NCBI RefSeq assembly: GCF_900890425.1 | Contig: NZ_CAAHFG010000003.1 | Coordinates: 620,001-684,000 of the forward strand | Direction: 5' to 3' | Source of the DNA: Pontiella desulfatans | GTDB lineage: Bacteria > Verrucomicrobiota > Kiritimatiellia > Kiritimatiellales > Pontiellaceae | DNA length: 64,000 bases | In this document: positions 42,951 through 52,837 of the stretch, one piece after another | Numbering within the stretch: the stretch's first letter is position 1 | Layout of the letters: every line of letters begins with the position of its first letter | Translations under genes and position numbers: made by a program | The notes under the pieces: generated by a model | What the model was told of the DNA's origin: nothing | Databases searched by the model: none | What the model saw: the letters and a program-made list of their open reading frames with translations, nothing else

Positions 42951-45900
42951 ATGGAAGATAAACTGAACAACACCTTTAAAAACCCGGATAGCATCCATCG
43001 GGGTGCCCCCTTCTGGTCGTGGAACAACCGGCTGGACACGGATCAATTGATACGGCAGATCGACTGCCTCAAGGCGATGGGAATGGGCGGCTTTCACATC
43101 CACCCGCGCACCGGCCTGGATACCGAATACCTGAGCGACGAATTCTTCGACAAGGTCAAAGCCTGCCGGAATCACGCCGAAGCAAACGATATGCTGACCT
43201 GGCTCTACGACGAGGATCGCTGGCCGTCGGGATCGGCGGGCGGATTGGTGACGCAGGACGAACGCTTTCGCGCACGCCATCTGCTCTTTATCGCAACGCC
43301 TTACGCGGCGGATGAAGGGCACGGACCGAGTGAAGACTATTCATCGCTGGCACACCGCACGGGGAATGGCCATTGGCTGGCCAGCTATGAAATTCACCTG
43401 GTCGACGGTCGGCTGGCAGCGTATCGCCGCCTGGCCGAGGGCGAGGCGGCGGCGGAGGACGCGCTAGTGCGGCATGCCTATCTGGAGGTTGCGGAACCCT
43501 CGAGCTGGTTCAACAACCAGACCTATGTGGACACCTTGAACCAGGAGGCCATGGAGCGCTTTATCGAGGTGACCCACGAGCGTTATTACCGGGAAGTCGG
43601 GGAGTCGTTCGGTAAAAGCATTCCCGCCATCTTTACCGATGAGCCGCAGTTTTCCCACAAGCAAAGCCTGCCCCGGGCGGAGAGCCAGGAGGATGTCACA
43701 CTGCCTTGGACCGAAGACCTTCCGGAAACCTTTGCAAAAACCTATGGCGGTAACATCCTGGATACCCTGCCCGAAATTTTCTGGGAACTGCCGGATGGCG
43801 CGGCGTCGGTCTGGCGCTATCGCTACCACGATCATGTCTGCGAGCGGTTTACCCGGGCTTTTTCCGATACCCTCGGTGACTGGTGCAGGATACATGGCAT
43901 CGCCCTGACCGGACACCTGATGGCCGAGCATTCACTACAAAGCCAAACCAAGGCACTCGGCGAGTCGATGCGCGGCTACCGCTCCTTTCAGATTCCCGGC
44001 ATCGACGTGCTGCTCGACCGCTGCGAAGAAGAGTTTCCCACCGCCAAACAGGCCCAATCGGCGGCCCATCAATACGGCTGTAGCGGCGTACTGAGCGAAC
44101 TCTACGGCGTCACCAACTGGGACTTCGACTTCCCCGGCCATAAACGGCAGGGCGACTGGCAGGCGGCGCTAGGAGTCACCTACCGCGTTCACCACCTCTC
44201 CCATGTATCGCTGGCCGGCGAGGCCAAACGTGACTATCCCGCATCGATCAATTATCAATCGCCCTGGCACAAAGAGTATCCGGTGGTGGAGGATCATTTC
44301 GCCCGCGTGAATGTGATGCTGAGCAGCGGCAGGCCCAAAGTGCGGATCGGAGTGATACATCCGATCGAATCCTACTGGCTCTGCAGCGGCCCGATCAATC
44401 AGACCGAAGACGAGCGCGCGGAGCGTGAGAGCAACTTCCTCGACCTGCTTCAGTGGTTGCTTTACGGCTTCCTTGACTTTGACTTTATCAGCGAATCGCT
44501 GTTGCCCAACCAGGCCAACACACCGAAACACGGCGGCTTTGCCGTGGGAGAAATGGAGTATGATGTTGTTCTGGTTCCGGGACTCCGCACCATCCGCTCT
44601 ACGACGCTGGCGCGTTTGGAAGCCTTTTCCGAGGCCGGCGGTACCGTTATTTTTGCCGGCGAGATACCAACGCTGGTTGATGCCATGCCCAGTGATGCGC
44701 CAGCCAATCTCGCTCAGAAAAGCCTGTGCGTTTCCTATAACGCATCGCGAATAACCTCCGCTCTGGAGTCCTTCCGGGAGGTGGGCCTGCTGGACCGCAA
44801 GGGGGTGCAGATTCAAAGCTGCCTGCATCAATTGCGGCAAGACGAAAAAGGGCAAACGCTCTTTATTTGTAATACAGACCCGAACCGGTTTGACGGTGAT
44901 TTAGCGCTCGCCGGAAGATTTGACGACAGGACCTATACCCTCCTGCCAACGACTGAACTGACGCTCAGCCTTAAGGGAGAGTGGAGACTGGACTTATTGG
45001 ACACCAGCAACGGAGAGACGACTGCTTTGGCAGCGAATTATCGAAACGGTCAAACGCTGCTTCCCTGCGCTATGGAAAAGCATGGGCACCTGCTGCTGTC
45101 GATGACCCCCGGTCGCCGGGAACAGGGTGCGTCGATCGCGCCGCGGTTGATGCAGGAATTGGGGCGGTTACGCGGCCCTGTGCCGATCACGCTCAGCGAG
45201 CCTAACGTTCTGCTGCTGGACTTTTGCACCTATTCCATCGACGGTCAGGATTGGCAATCCCAAGTGCCGGTGTTGGACATGGACCCTCTCCTGCACGAAA
45301 AGTTCGGCATGCCCTTGGTCGGTGGTGAGATGGCGCAACCCTGGGCCGACTGCGAACCAGTATCCCATGTGGCAACGGTGCGTCTCCGCTTTACTATCGA
45401 AAGTCGTGTTGCAGTCGCCGCGCCCCGATTGGCGCTGGAAAACCGGGCGGGCACGGAAATTCTTTTCGATGGTCAACCCGTAAACCAGACGGTTACCGGC
45501 TACTTCACGGATGAAGCGATCGAAACCGTCGCCCTGCCCGATTTTGAGGCGGGACAACACACCATCGAACTGGTCATCGACTATAATCGGAAAACCTCCA
45601 TTGAGTGGTGTTATCTACTGGGCGATTTCGGTGTCGAGGTTCGCGGCGATCGCGCGGTGATTACCGAAGCGGTGCATGAGCTAGCCTTCGGCGACTGGAC
45701 CGGCCAGGATCTTCCCTTCTATGCCGGCAATGTAACCTATCACTGCACGTTGCCCATGGGCGGTGACGGGCTCAGCCTGCGCATCAAGCACTTTGCAGGC
45801 CCCGTCGTTACGCTGACGAGAAACGGTGCCACCGAGCCGCTGGCCTTCGCGCCGCATCGCGCGGAGCTGGGCCAAGTTGAAGCGGGCGACGCGGTCGACC

Positions 45901-46073
45901 TCACGGTCTTTGGAAATCGGGCAAATGCCTTCGGGCAGGTCCACAGCGTGGATGCCGTTCCCTGGTGGGGACCGGGAAGCTGGCGGACAACGGGCGATGA
46001 ATGGGCGGATGAATACCAACTCTTTCCCATGGGGCTGCTGACGGCACCCATACTCGAAACCCGGGCACCCTAA
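42951..46073 (+). CDS. GH106-related glycoside hydrolase, cytoplasmic
   Basis: This 1040-residue enzyme has the GH106-type barrel opening APFWSWNNRLDTDQLIRQ with GMGGFHIHPRTG. It also shows TWLYDEDRWPSGSAGG, AIFTDEPQF and GVLSELYGVTNWDFDF, followed by beta domains to the C-terminus. It is a distant relative of the rhamnosidase at 29572 rather than a copy. No signal peptide is present, so it probably works on imported oligosaccharides. Alpha-L-rhamnosidase is the best guess, but this branch has few characterised members. The ATG has only a weak upstream ribosome site. The 228 bases before it, up to the esterase remnant, hold short hairpins but no promoter I can defend. Confidence 0.8.
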   Translation: MEDKLNNTFKNPDSIHRGAPFWSWNNRLDTDQLIRQIDCLKAMGMGGFHIHPRTGLDTEYLSDEFFDKVKACRNHAEANDMLTWLYDEDRWPSGSAGGLVTQDERFRARHLLFIATPYAADEGHGPSEDYSSLAHRTGNGHWLASYEIHLVDGRLAAYRRLAEGEAAAEDALVRHAYLEVAEPSSWFNNQTYVDTLNQEAMERFIEVTHERYYREVGESFGKSIPAIFTDEPQFSHKQSLPRAESQEDVTLPWTEDLPETFAKTYGGNILDTLPEIFWELPDGAASVWRYRYHDHVCERFTRAFSDTLGDWCRIHGIALTGHLMAEHSLQSQTKALGESMRGYRSFQIPGIDVLLDRCEEEFPTAKQAQSAAHQYGCSGVLSELYGVTNWDFDFPGHKRQGDWQAALGVTYRVHHLSHVSLAGEAKRDYPASINYQSPWHKEYPVVEDHFARVNVMLSSGRPKVRIGVIHPIESYWLCSGPINQTEDERAERESNFLDLLQWLLYGFLDFDFISESLLPNQANTPKHGGFAVGEMEYDVVLVPGLRTIRSTTLARLEAFSEAGGTVIFAGEIPTLVDAMPSDAPANLAQKSLCVSYNASRITSALESFREVGLLDRKGVQIQSCLHQLRQDEKGQTLFICNTDPNRFDGDLALAGRFDDRTYTLLPTTELTLSLKGEWRLDLLDTSNGETTALAANYRNGQTLLPCAMEKHGHLLLSMTPGRREQGASIAPRLMQELGRLRGPVPITLSEPNVLLLDFCTYSIDGQDWQSQVPVLDMDPLLHEKFGMPLVGGEMAQPWADCEPVSHVATVRLRFTIESRVAVAAPRLALENRAGTEILFDGQPVNQTVTGYFTDEAIETVALPDFEAGQHTIELVIDYNRKTSIEWCYLLGDFGVEVRGDRAVITEAVHELAFGDWTGQDLPFYAGNVTYHCTLPMGGDGLSLRIKHFAGPVVTLTRNGATEPLAFAPHRAELGQVEAGDAVDLTVFGNRANAFGQVHSVDAVPWWGPGSWRTTGDEWADEYQLFPMGLLTAPILETRAP

Positions 46074-46113
46074 GCGCAATGGTTTCCACTTTGTGAAAAT
46101 TGAAAAACAGATC

Positions 46114-46122
46114 GACTGAAAT
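46114..46122. repeat. Target-site duplication, left copy, IS4-type element
   Basis: GACTGAAAT lies directly outside the left terminal repeat and recurs at 47580-47588. Nine bases is within the range for IS4-family duplications. Confidence 0.8.
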
Positions 46123-47579
46123 CACATTCATCCCATAGGTGGTGCTGACGGAGAGTAAAACCCCGTTTTTGTTAAGGTTTCTGATGTCCGATTCATTTAG
46201 TCAATTCCGATTTTTTGTTGAAGGTTAACCATGGTTCCGCGCTTTGTGCATATGGCTGTCCCACAGCTCTTAGACAAACCCCGGCAGATACGCCTGTTCC
46301 GGCGCACCCCGTATGCGGCCGGGCGGTTTGGCTGTCCCATAGGAATCCAGCAAGGCGGGCAGGTTCCACCGGCGCCAAAGCACCGCGCGCACAACAGTGA
46401 ACTGCCGCTTGAAGCTGTGCTCCCATCCGTGCATGAACGCGAGGCAGCGCATCAGCAGGTGGACCAGCAGCCCCATCCAGATCTGCCAGCGCACGGCGTT
46501 GGCGCTGTAGCCCAGGAAGTCGGAGAGTTGGAGCGTCTGCTTGATCTCCTTGAAGAACACCTCGATGTCCCAGCGGCAACGGTAGAGTTCGGCGACCGTC
46601 CACGCGCTCCACTCCAGGTGATTGGTGATGAAGGCGATTTCGACATCCTTGCCGTTAATCTCGACCAGCGCCACGACCCGGCGCAACTCGCACGGATAGG
46701 CTTTCTTCGATGCTTCGACCACCATCTCGATGACCTCGTCGCGCAGGATGCGCTTGTGCCCGGTGGTTTCGAGGGTGCGCACCACCTTGTACTGCATGTT
46801 GTCCTTCGCCCGGCCAACCCACCAGACACCGCGCACCGTCAGCTCGAAAAGATGCTTGAACTTGTTGTAGGCCTTGTCGAACACGGCGATTTCACCGGGT
46901 TTGAGCTCGGCGCACAGGCTTTGGGTCATCGTGCTGTCATGGGGCTTAGCCGTGTCGATTATGGCTCACCGGGGCAGGAAGCTTTGCAGGTCGAGGCGCA
47001 GGTGGCACTTGGCCGCAGCCTTGCGGCGGCGATGCTTCGCCCAGTCCATGCAGTTGGCGACGAGCTGGATCGTGGTCGAGTCCAGCGCATGGATCGTCTT
47101 GCTGAAGCGCCGGAGGTATCCGCGCCGAACCTTGCCCTTCGCGAAGCCCGGGACTGTATCCATCAGATGCTTCATCATGCACCAGTAGAGCTCTTCGGCC
47201 ATGTCCGCGTTGCGGATCTTGTTCGCGTGGCTCAGGTTGTTACGCGACGGAGGAACCGCGCCGCGGATGGTAGAGAGCGCCGCCGCGTTCATCTGGAGCG
47301 CGTCGCACACATCGTTGAGTCCGAGTGCATGGGAGAAGTGGGCGTACAGCAAAGAAACCACATGGCTCCACGGCGTGTACGTCCGGCTTTGAATGTCCAC
47401 GCCATGCTTCTGCGCAAGGCTCGACACCATGTGTCCGGGAATCAGATTGCACAATTGTTTCAAGGTTGTATACCTATGTCCGGCTGGCTTGTGTTTATGT
47501 TGTTTTTTCATACCCTCCGAGTGGAGGATTTCAACGGCACATGCCAGCCTTTTTTTTCAATATCTATGGGATGACAATG
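46123..47579 (-). mobile_element. IS4-family insertion sequence with inactivated transposase
   Basis: The element is about 1457 bp and carries one minus-strand transposase. The left end CACATTCATCCCATAGGT and the complement of the right end, CATTGTCATCCCATAGAT, match at 14 of 18 positions. A 9-bp repeat GACTGAAAT flanks both ends. It lies between the GH106-related gene and the heparinase-like gene at 47617, ending 37 bases before that start codon. Because the transposase has an in-frame stop, the copy is probably immobile on its own. Confidence 0.85.
46270..47511 (-). pseudogene. IS4-type transposase (DUF4372 + DDE), interrupted by one in-frame TGA
   Basis: Reading from 47511 on the minus strand gives a DUF4372-like N-terminus (KQLCNLIPGHMVSSLAQKHG) and the first catalytic Asp in IHALDSTTIQL. 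After LDLQSFLPR comes TGA at 46966-46968. The same frame then resumes with AIIDTAKPHDSTMTQSL and continues to FDKAYNKFKHL (second Asp) and CRWDIEVFFKEIKQ (catalytic Glu). A single nonsense change therefore splits an otherwise intact protein of about 413 codons. Without read-through it would be inactive. Confidence 0.9.
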
Positions 47580-47588
47580 GACTGAAAT
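47580..47588. repeat. Target-site duplication, right copy, IS4-type element
   Basis: GACTGAAAT directly follows the right terminal repeat and matches 46114-46122. Confidence 0.8.
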
Positions 47589-47616
47589 AATAAATGAAAT
47601 AAACAAAGAGCAAACT

Positions 47617-50247
47617 ATGAAACACATGATTATAATCTTCCTTCTGGCGGGCACCTGTGTTGCCGTAGCCGATCCTGAACGTCCATTTGTCCTGCCCGGC
47701 GAGATGCCGGCGGAGGACATTCTTGACGGCAAATACTGGTGGCCGGATTCCCCGGCAGTCGACACCTCGCCCGTCGATAATCCCCACTTTGTTCCGGATG
47801 CCTTTGGCACGGTGCCGGATGCGGGTGTGCATCCGCGCATCCTTATCTCGCCGGAAGGGCTGCCGGCATTGCGCGATCGGATCAACAACACCATCAGCGG
47901 GCGTTTTTTCTATCACCAGATCACCTTCAACCAGGAGCAGTCGATCCGCAGGGAAGGCACCTTCTGCCACGCGTGGTTCAAGGCCCTGGCTGCCGGGGAC
48001 GAGCAACGGGCTCTGGATATCGTCCGCGGCACCGTCAAGATCCCGATGGGGCAACGCTACAGCCACCGCTACGGGCCGGCCTACGTTTTGATGACCGAGG
48101 CGTTTGATGCCCTGGTTCGCGAGGACGAAGAAATGGGCCGCGAAGTCGCCGCAGCGGTCACGACGCTCTCGGAAATCTATATGAAACGCCTTGAGGCCAT
48201 GGACCACGGTGCGGAAACCGGTGAGCTTGATACCGGCATGGACTCCCCCGACCGTTTCCACGGCTTCCGGATGACGGAAGCCAAGACCCAGTTCAACAGT
48301 GATGTCTGGCGCAGCGGTCGTCGCTCGGCGATCGACGGGGAACCCTGGCTCGCGTTCATGTATGACTATGCCTACACCTTTATGACGGCGGAGCAGCGAG
48401 CCGCCGTGCGGGCGACGCTCAACAAATACCACTATGGCAAAACCACCATGGGCTCCCACATGCCGCACCATTTCCGCAACTGGAACTGGGTCGCCATCGG
48501 CAGCGGCGGGCTGCTGCTCACGGCGCTTGCCACCGAGGGCGAGGAAGGAAACGATCCGCGTGTGATCGACCACGCTGCCGAAGTTCTCACCGATTTTGTC
48601 AAGTATGGCTGGTCGGACATGGGGTCGTCGAATGAAGCGATCGGCTACACCCAGTTCGGGCTCCGCTGGGGCGTGCCCGGGCTCGTTGCGCTGGCGCGGA
48701 GAGAGGTGAATGTCTGGAACTGGAAATGCTGGCGCGGCCAGGTGGACTGGTATGCCCATGCCAGCCAGCCGGATGCCCTGAATCAGCCCCGAGATAAGGG
48801 GCTCCGCTTTCTCAGCCATGGCGATGGCGGGCAGGGCGGCCCGGCCCAGATGACGATGCAGGCTTTCAAGTGCTTCTATCCGACCGACCCCCAGGTCGAT
48901 TTCGTGGCCCAGATGTCGGGCGTCCCGTTCAAGGAGATCGCCGACGAAAACGGCAAATACAAAATCCCCGGCCGGGGGTTCTACAACGCCTATCCGGTGG
49001 AGGATCTGCTGATGCACAGGCTGGATGCCGGCGATACCGATTATCGGGAGGGCGAAAAGCTAGGTTACCCGAATACCTTTTTCGATCCCGAGCGCAACTC
49101 GCTGATCACCCGCAGCCAGTGGGGGACGGATCAGCTGCAGCTCCAGATGGAGGCCCGCAACGACAGCACCTCGCCTAATCACCAGCACGCGGACAGCGGA
49201 GCCTTTACCCTTTCCGGTGCGGGGCGCGTGTGGGCGGACGAGCGCTTTCGCGCGATCGAGAGCCGGCACCACAGCATGGTGACCGTCGATGGCAAAGGGC
49301 AGGGCTACTTCACGCCGCCGGCCGACTGGCTGGGATTGGTCGACAATGAAGACGTGACCATCGGGGCCGTCGATACGGCCTATTCCTACGCCTGGGCCTG
49401 GCCCGGTCATCTGTGCGGGTTCACCGATCCGGACGATCCGCGCCGCCCGTTCCCGCGCTGGCAAAGCTACCGGGAAAAGGCCGATAAATTTATGGCGGAA
49501 AATCCCGACTACAACGGGCAGGACCATATCGACCGGCATCCCACCGTCGAAAAATTCTATAAGGGCTTCGAGCAGGGCGATCCCCGTATCTGGGATGAAT
49601 ACGGGCGTCCCCGGCGTATGGAGCACAACCCGGTTGAGAAGGCGTTCCGGACGGCCATGCTGGTGCGGGGGAAGTTCCCCTACGTGGTCATCACCGATGA
49701 TATCAGGAAAGACGACCAGGTTCGCTTGTATGAATGGCTGATGATGCTGCCCAAGGATGTTGAGTTGTTCTCGCTGTCGAGTCATCGCGTGGTGCTGTAC
49801 GACGCCGGCTTCGAGGGGAACAGCCATCCGCCGGGGGAGGAGTGGCCGACGGTCGGACAGGGCTCGCCGATGTGCCTGGTTCAGGTGCTCGAGCGCACGT
49901 TGTCCGAGGATAAATACACGCTGCCCGATATCCGTTTTGAAAAGATCCTGCTCAAGGAGGCCCGCCGCTGGCCCGACGACATTGCAGACTTTAAGGAAGA
50001 CCAGCTCGGGGCCAACTGGCAGAAACGCCTGGTGGTTCCCAGCCGCGCTGTCGAGCCGAACTTTAAAATGCTGCTCTATCCCCACCGCAAGGGCGATCCG
50101 CTGCCGGAGGTTTCCTGGAACGAAGACCGAACGGAAGTCTCCATAGCCTTCCCCGGGCAGGTCGATACCATCGCCTTTACGCCGGATGATTCCGGCCGCA
50201 CCCCGGTCAGAATCACCCGCGCCGTAAACGTGCTGGGTGAATTATAA
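47617..50247 (+). CDS. Heparinase II/III-like secreted lyase
   Basis: This 876-residue protein has a signal peptide (MKHMIIIFLLAGTCVAVA). The N-terminal GEMPAEDILDGKYWWPDSP segment is shared with the remnant at 41988 and the paralogue at 58799. Core landmarks are HPRILISPEGLP, MGSHMPHHFRNWNW, EAIGYTQFGLRW, the active-site-like NHQHADSGAFTL near residue 521, and AFRTAMLVRGKFPYVVITDD. It probably cleaves a uronic-acid polysaccharide outside the cytoplasm; the substrate is not readable. The IS4-type element ends 37 bases upstream and may have separated the gene from its original promoter. The next gene starts 25 bases downstream. Confidence 0.83.
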   Translation: MKHMIIIFLLAGTCVAVADPERPFVLPGEMPAEDILDGKYWWPDSPAVDTSPVDNPHFVPDAFGTVPDAGVHPRILISPEGLPALRDRINNTISGRFFYHQITFNQEQSIRREGTFCHAWFKALAAGDEQRALDIVRGTVKIPMGQRYSHRYGPAYVLMTEAFDALVREDEEMGREVAAAVTTLSEIYMKRLEAMDHGAETGELDTGMDSPDRFHGFRMTEAKTQFNSDVWRSGRRSAIDGEPWLAFMYDYAYTFMTAEQRAAVRATLNKYHYGKTTMGSHMPHHFRNWNWVAIGSGGLLLTALATEGEEGNDPRVIDHAAEVLTDFVKYGWSDMGSSNEAIGYTQFGLRWGVPGLVALARREVNVWNWKCWRGQVDWYAHASQPDALNQPRDKGLRFLSHGDGGQGGPAQMTMQAFKCFYPTDPQVDFVAQMSGVPFKEIADENGKYKIPGRGFYNAYPVEDLLMHRLDAGDTDYREGEKLGYPNTFFDPERNSLITRSQWGTDQLQLQMEARNDSTSPNHQHADSGAFTLSGAGRVWADERFRAIESRHHSMVTVDGKGQGYFTPPADWLGLVDNEDVTIGAVDTAYSYAWAWPGHLCGFTDPDDPRRPFPRWQSYREKADKFMAENPDYNGQDHIDRHPTVEKFYKGFEQGDPRIWDEYGRPRRMEHNPVEKAFRTAMLVRGKFPYVVITDDIRKDDQVRLYEWLMMLPKDVELFSLSSHRVVLYDAGFEGNSHPPGEEWPTVGQGSPMCLVQVLERTLSEDKYTLPDIRFEKILLKEARRWPDDIADFKEDQLGANWQKRLVVPSRAVEPNFKMLLYPHRKGDPLPEVSWNEDRTEVSIAFPGQVDTIAFTPDDSGRTPVRITRAVNVLGEL

Positions 50248-50272
50248 CGGCGGCGTGTTCCGGGAGGAAAAT

Positions 50273-52837
50273 ATGATATTGAATACATCTGTCCGGAGCC
50301 GCATATCGCTGAATGGGGGGTGGCGGTTTCTGGTTGTTCCTGAGGGGAATACCAGTCCTGAGTCGGCGTGTGAGGCTGATTTTGATGATTCCGGCTGGCG
50401 CACCGTAAACCTGCCGCACGACTGGGCAATTGAAGGGCCGTTTGATATTAAACTCGACGGAGCGACCGGAAAACTTCCATGGCGCAGGCAGGGCTGGTAC
50501 CGCAAAACCTTCACGCTGCCTGCCACGGATTCCGGGAAGCGGATCTTTCTGGATATCGACGGGGCCATGGCCAACTCGACGATCTATTTGAATGGTAAAA
50601 AGGCGGGCGGCCGCCCCTACGGGTATATGCCGTTCCGCACGGAGCTGACCGAGCTACTCAACTTCGGGGGAGAAAATGTGCTGGCCGTTCACCTGAATAC
50701 CGCGAAGTGGGGTTCACGCTGGTATCCGGGCGCCGGTATCTACCGCAATGTATGGCTGGTGAAGACCCATCCGGTATCCATCGGCCGGTGGGGCGTGCAT
50801 ATTCAGACCCCGGAGATCAGCGACCGGGAGGGAACGGTAACACTGGATGTCACGCTTGAAAACCGATCGGACGAACCTGTTTCGGTCAGGGTTCAATCGA
50901 TGGTGTATGAGTACGGACCCGATGCTCAGCCGGGGAAGGTAGTCGGGAAAAGTGCGTCATGCACGCTTTCCATTCCACCTGAAGGCAGCAAGGTTGCGGC
51001 TCAGAAGGTCGCGGTGCCGTCGCCGAAACGGTGGGAACTTACCGACCCGCAGCGTTATCTCTCGGTGACTGAAGTGTTCGTCCAGGACCGGCTGGTGGAT
51101 ACCTTTCTTCAGCCTTTCGGTTTCCGCACGCTGGACTTTACCGCGAATGAAGGCTTCCGCCTGAACGGACAGCGCGTTGCGGTTCAGGGGGTGTGTATGC
51201 ATCATGACCTGGGTCCGCTCGGAACGGCCTTCAATACCCGTGCGTTTGAGCGGCAGATGGAAATTATGAAAGAGATGGGAGTGAACGCCCTGCGCACCTC
51301 CCACAATCCGCCCGCGCCGGAGGTGCTGGAGATCTGCGACCGCATGGGCATTCTGGTGCAGGTCGAAACCTTTGATTGCTGGCGCTGGAGTAAAACACCG
51401 AACGACTACAGCGCCTGGTTCGATGAATGGCATGAGCGCGACCTCGGCGACATCATGCGGATGGCGCGCAACCATCCTTCGGTCTTTATGTGGTGCCTGG
51501 GCAATGAGGTGAATGAGCTGGAAAGCCCGGAGGGTATCGAGATTGTACAACGCCTGAAATCCATTGCCAGGCGGTACGATACGAGCTGTCCGGTTACCGT
51601 CGGTTCCAACAGGCCGCAGGCGTCGATCAATGGATTCCAGAAACATGTCGACGTGTTCGGATTCAATTATTTTCCCGCTTATTACGACGTGTTCCAGCGG
51701 CATGAGGAAAACCGGGGGCGCCCGTTTGTCGGGACAGAAACCGCATCGTGCATCAGTTCGCGCGGTGAATACTTCTTTCCGGTTTTCGATGACTTCAGGG
51801 GGAGGCCCTCCGGCGGCTATCCCGGCAGGAGCGCATGCGGGTCCGATGATGTTGATGAAAAAATCAGCCGCGGAACCGGCGGGGATTTCCAGATGTCCAG
51901 TTATGATGTGGGTGCACCCGGTTGGGCGGCGACCCCGGATTATGAGTTTATGATGCTGGATAAAAATCCGGCGGCGCATGGGGAATTTGTCTGGACCGGT
52001 TTTGATTATATCGGCGAGCCGACGCCTTATAACGATGACATGACCAACCTGCTTAACTTCAGCGATCCGGAGAAGCAGGCGGAGATGAAGGCGGAGATGA
52101 ACCGGCTGGGGAACGTCAACGTGCCCTCGCGCAGCAGCTATTTCGGGATTGTTGATCTCTGCGGATTCAGGAAGGACCGCTTCTACATGTATCAGGCGCG
52201 CTGGCGTCCGGAGTGGCCGATGGCGCATCTGCTGCCGCACTGGAACTGGCCGGAGCGCGTCGGCAAGGTGACGCCTGTGCATCTCTACACATCCGGCGAC
52301 GAAGCGGAGTTGTTCGTGAACGGAACATCGTTGGGGCGCAAAAAGAAGGGTGAATTCGAATACCGCCTGCGCTGGAATGACGTTTGTTATCAGCCCGGTG
52401 AGTTGAAAGCGGTGGCCTATAAGAATGGGAAAAAGTGGGCGGAAGATATTGTAAAGACCGCCGGCAACGCTGCGCGGCTTTCCATGTCGGCTGACCGTGT
52501 GCGAATCGCTGCCGACGGATATGACCTTTCGTTTATCACCGTTCGGGTGACTGACCAGGACGGCACCCTCGTTCCGCGCACGCACAACACGGTGAAATAT
52601 ACCCTTGAGGGGCCGGGCGAAATTGTGGCCGTCGGGAACGGCAATCCGAACAGCCATGAGTCGTTTCAGTCCACGGAGCGCCGGGTGTTTAACGGCCTGG
52701 CTCTCGTGGTTGTCCGTTCAGTGAAAGGGCGCTGTGGAACGGTACGGATCCGTGCAGCAGCACAGGGACTGGAGTGCGCAGCAATAACGCTTCGGTCCGG
52801 CATGGGCGTTGAAACTTCGGAGAAGAACGAGAAATGA
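50273..52837 (+). CDS. Glycoside hydrolase family 2 (beta-galactosidase-like)
   Basis: I chose the ATG at 50273 because GGGAGGAAA precedes it; the frame also opens at 50237, inside the previous gene. The 854-residue GH2 enzyme has the sugar-binding domain (NLPHDWAIEGPF), an Ig-like domain, and the TIM barrel with acid/base Glu412 in CLGNEVNE. The likely nucleophile is Glu489 in VGTETASCISSRGEYF. A DUF4982-type beta domain (LYTSGDEAELFVNGTSLG) follows. It lacks a signal peptide. GH2 members of this layout are mostly beta-galactosidases, though beta-glucuronidases and related enzymes share it. It overlaps the next sulfatase by 4 bases. Confidence 0.9.
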   Translation: MILNTSVRSRISLNGGWRFLVVPEGNTSPESACEADFDDSGWRTVNLPHDWAIEGPFDIKLDGATGKLPWRRQGWYRKTFTLPATDSGKRIFLDIDGAMANSTIYLNGKKAGGRPYGYMPFRTELTELLNFGGENVLAVHLNTAKWGSRWYPGAGIYRNVWLVKTHPVSIGRWGVHIQTPEISDREGTVTLDVTLENRSDEPVSVRVQSMVYEYGPDAQPGKVVGKSASCTLSIPPEGSKVAAQKVAVPSPKRWELTDPQRYLSVTEVFVQDRLVDTFLQPFGFRTLDFTANEGFRLNGQRVAVQGVCMHHDLGPLGTAFNTRAFERQMEIMKEMGVNALRTSHNPPAPEVLEICDRMGILVQVETFDCWRWSKTPNDYSAWFDEWHERDLGDIMRMARNHPSVFMWCLGNEVNELESPEGIEIVQRLKSIARRYDTSCPVTVGSNRPQASINGFQKHVDVFGFNYFPAYYDVFQRHEENRGRPFVGTETASCISSRGEYFFPVFDDFRGRPSGGYPGRSACGSDDVDEKISRGTGGDFQMSSYDVGAPGWAATPDYEFMMLDKNPAAHGEFVWTGFDYIGEPTPYNDDMTNLLNFSDPEKQAEMKAEMNRLGNVNVPSRSSYFGIVDLCGFRKDRFYMYQARWRPEWPMAHLLPHWNWPERVGKVTPVHLYTSGDEAELFVNGTSLGRKKKGEFEYRLRWNDVCYQPGELKAVAYKNGKKWAEDIVKTAGNAARLSMSADRVRIAADGYDLSFITVRVTDQDGTLVPRTHNTVKYTLEGPGEIVAVGNGNPNSHESFQSTERRVFNGLALVVVRSVKGRCGTVRIRAAAQGLECAAITLRSGMGVETSEKNEK

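Noticed and set aside
46231-47574. A 447-codon plus-strand frame across the IS4-type element
   Set aside because: The real coding sense is the minus-strand transposase with its DDE residues. The plus-strand translation is its shadow, even though it is longer than either broken half.
50957-52657. A 566-codon minus-strand frame opposite the GH2 gene
   Set aside because: The opposite strand has a complete GH2 enzyme with both catalytic glutamates. The antisense frame lacks any family features.
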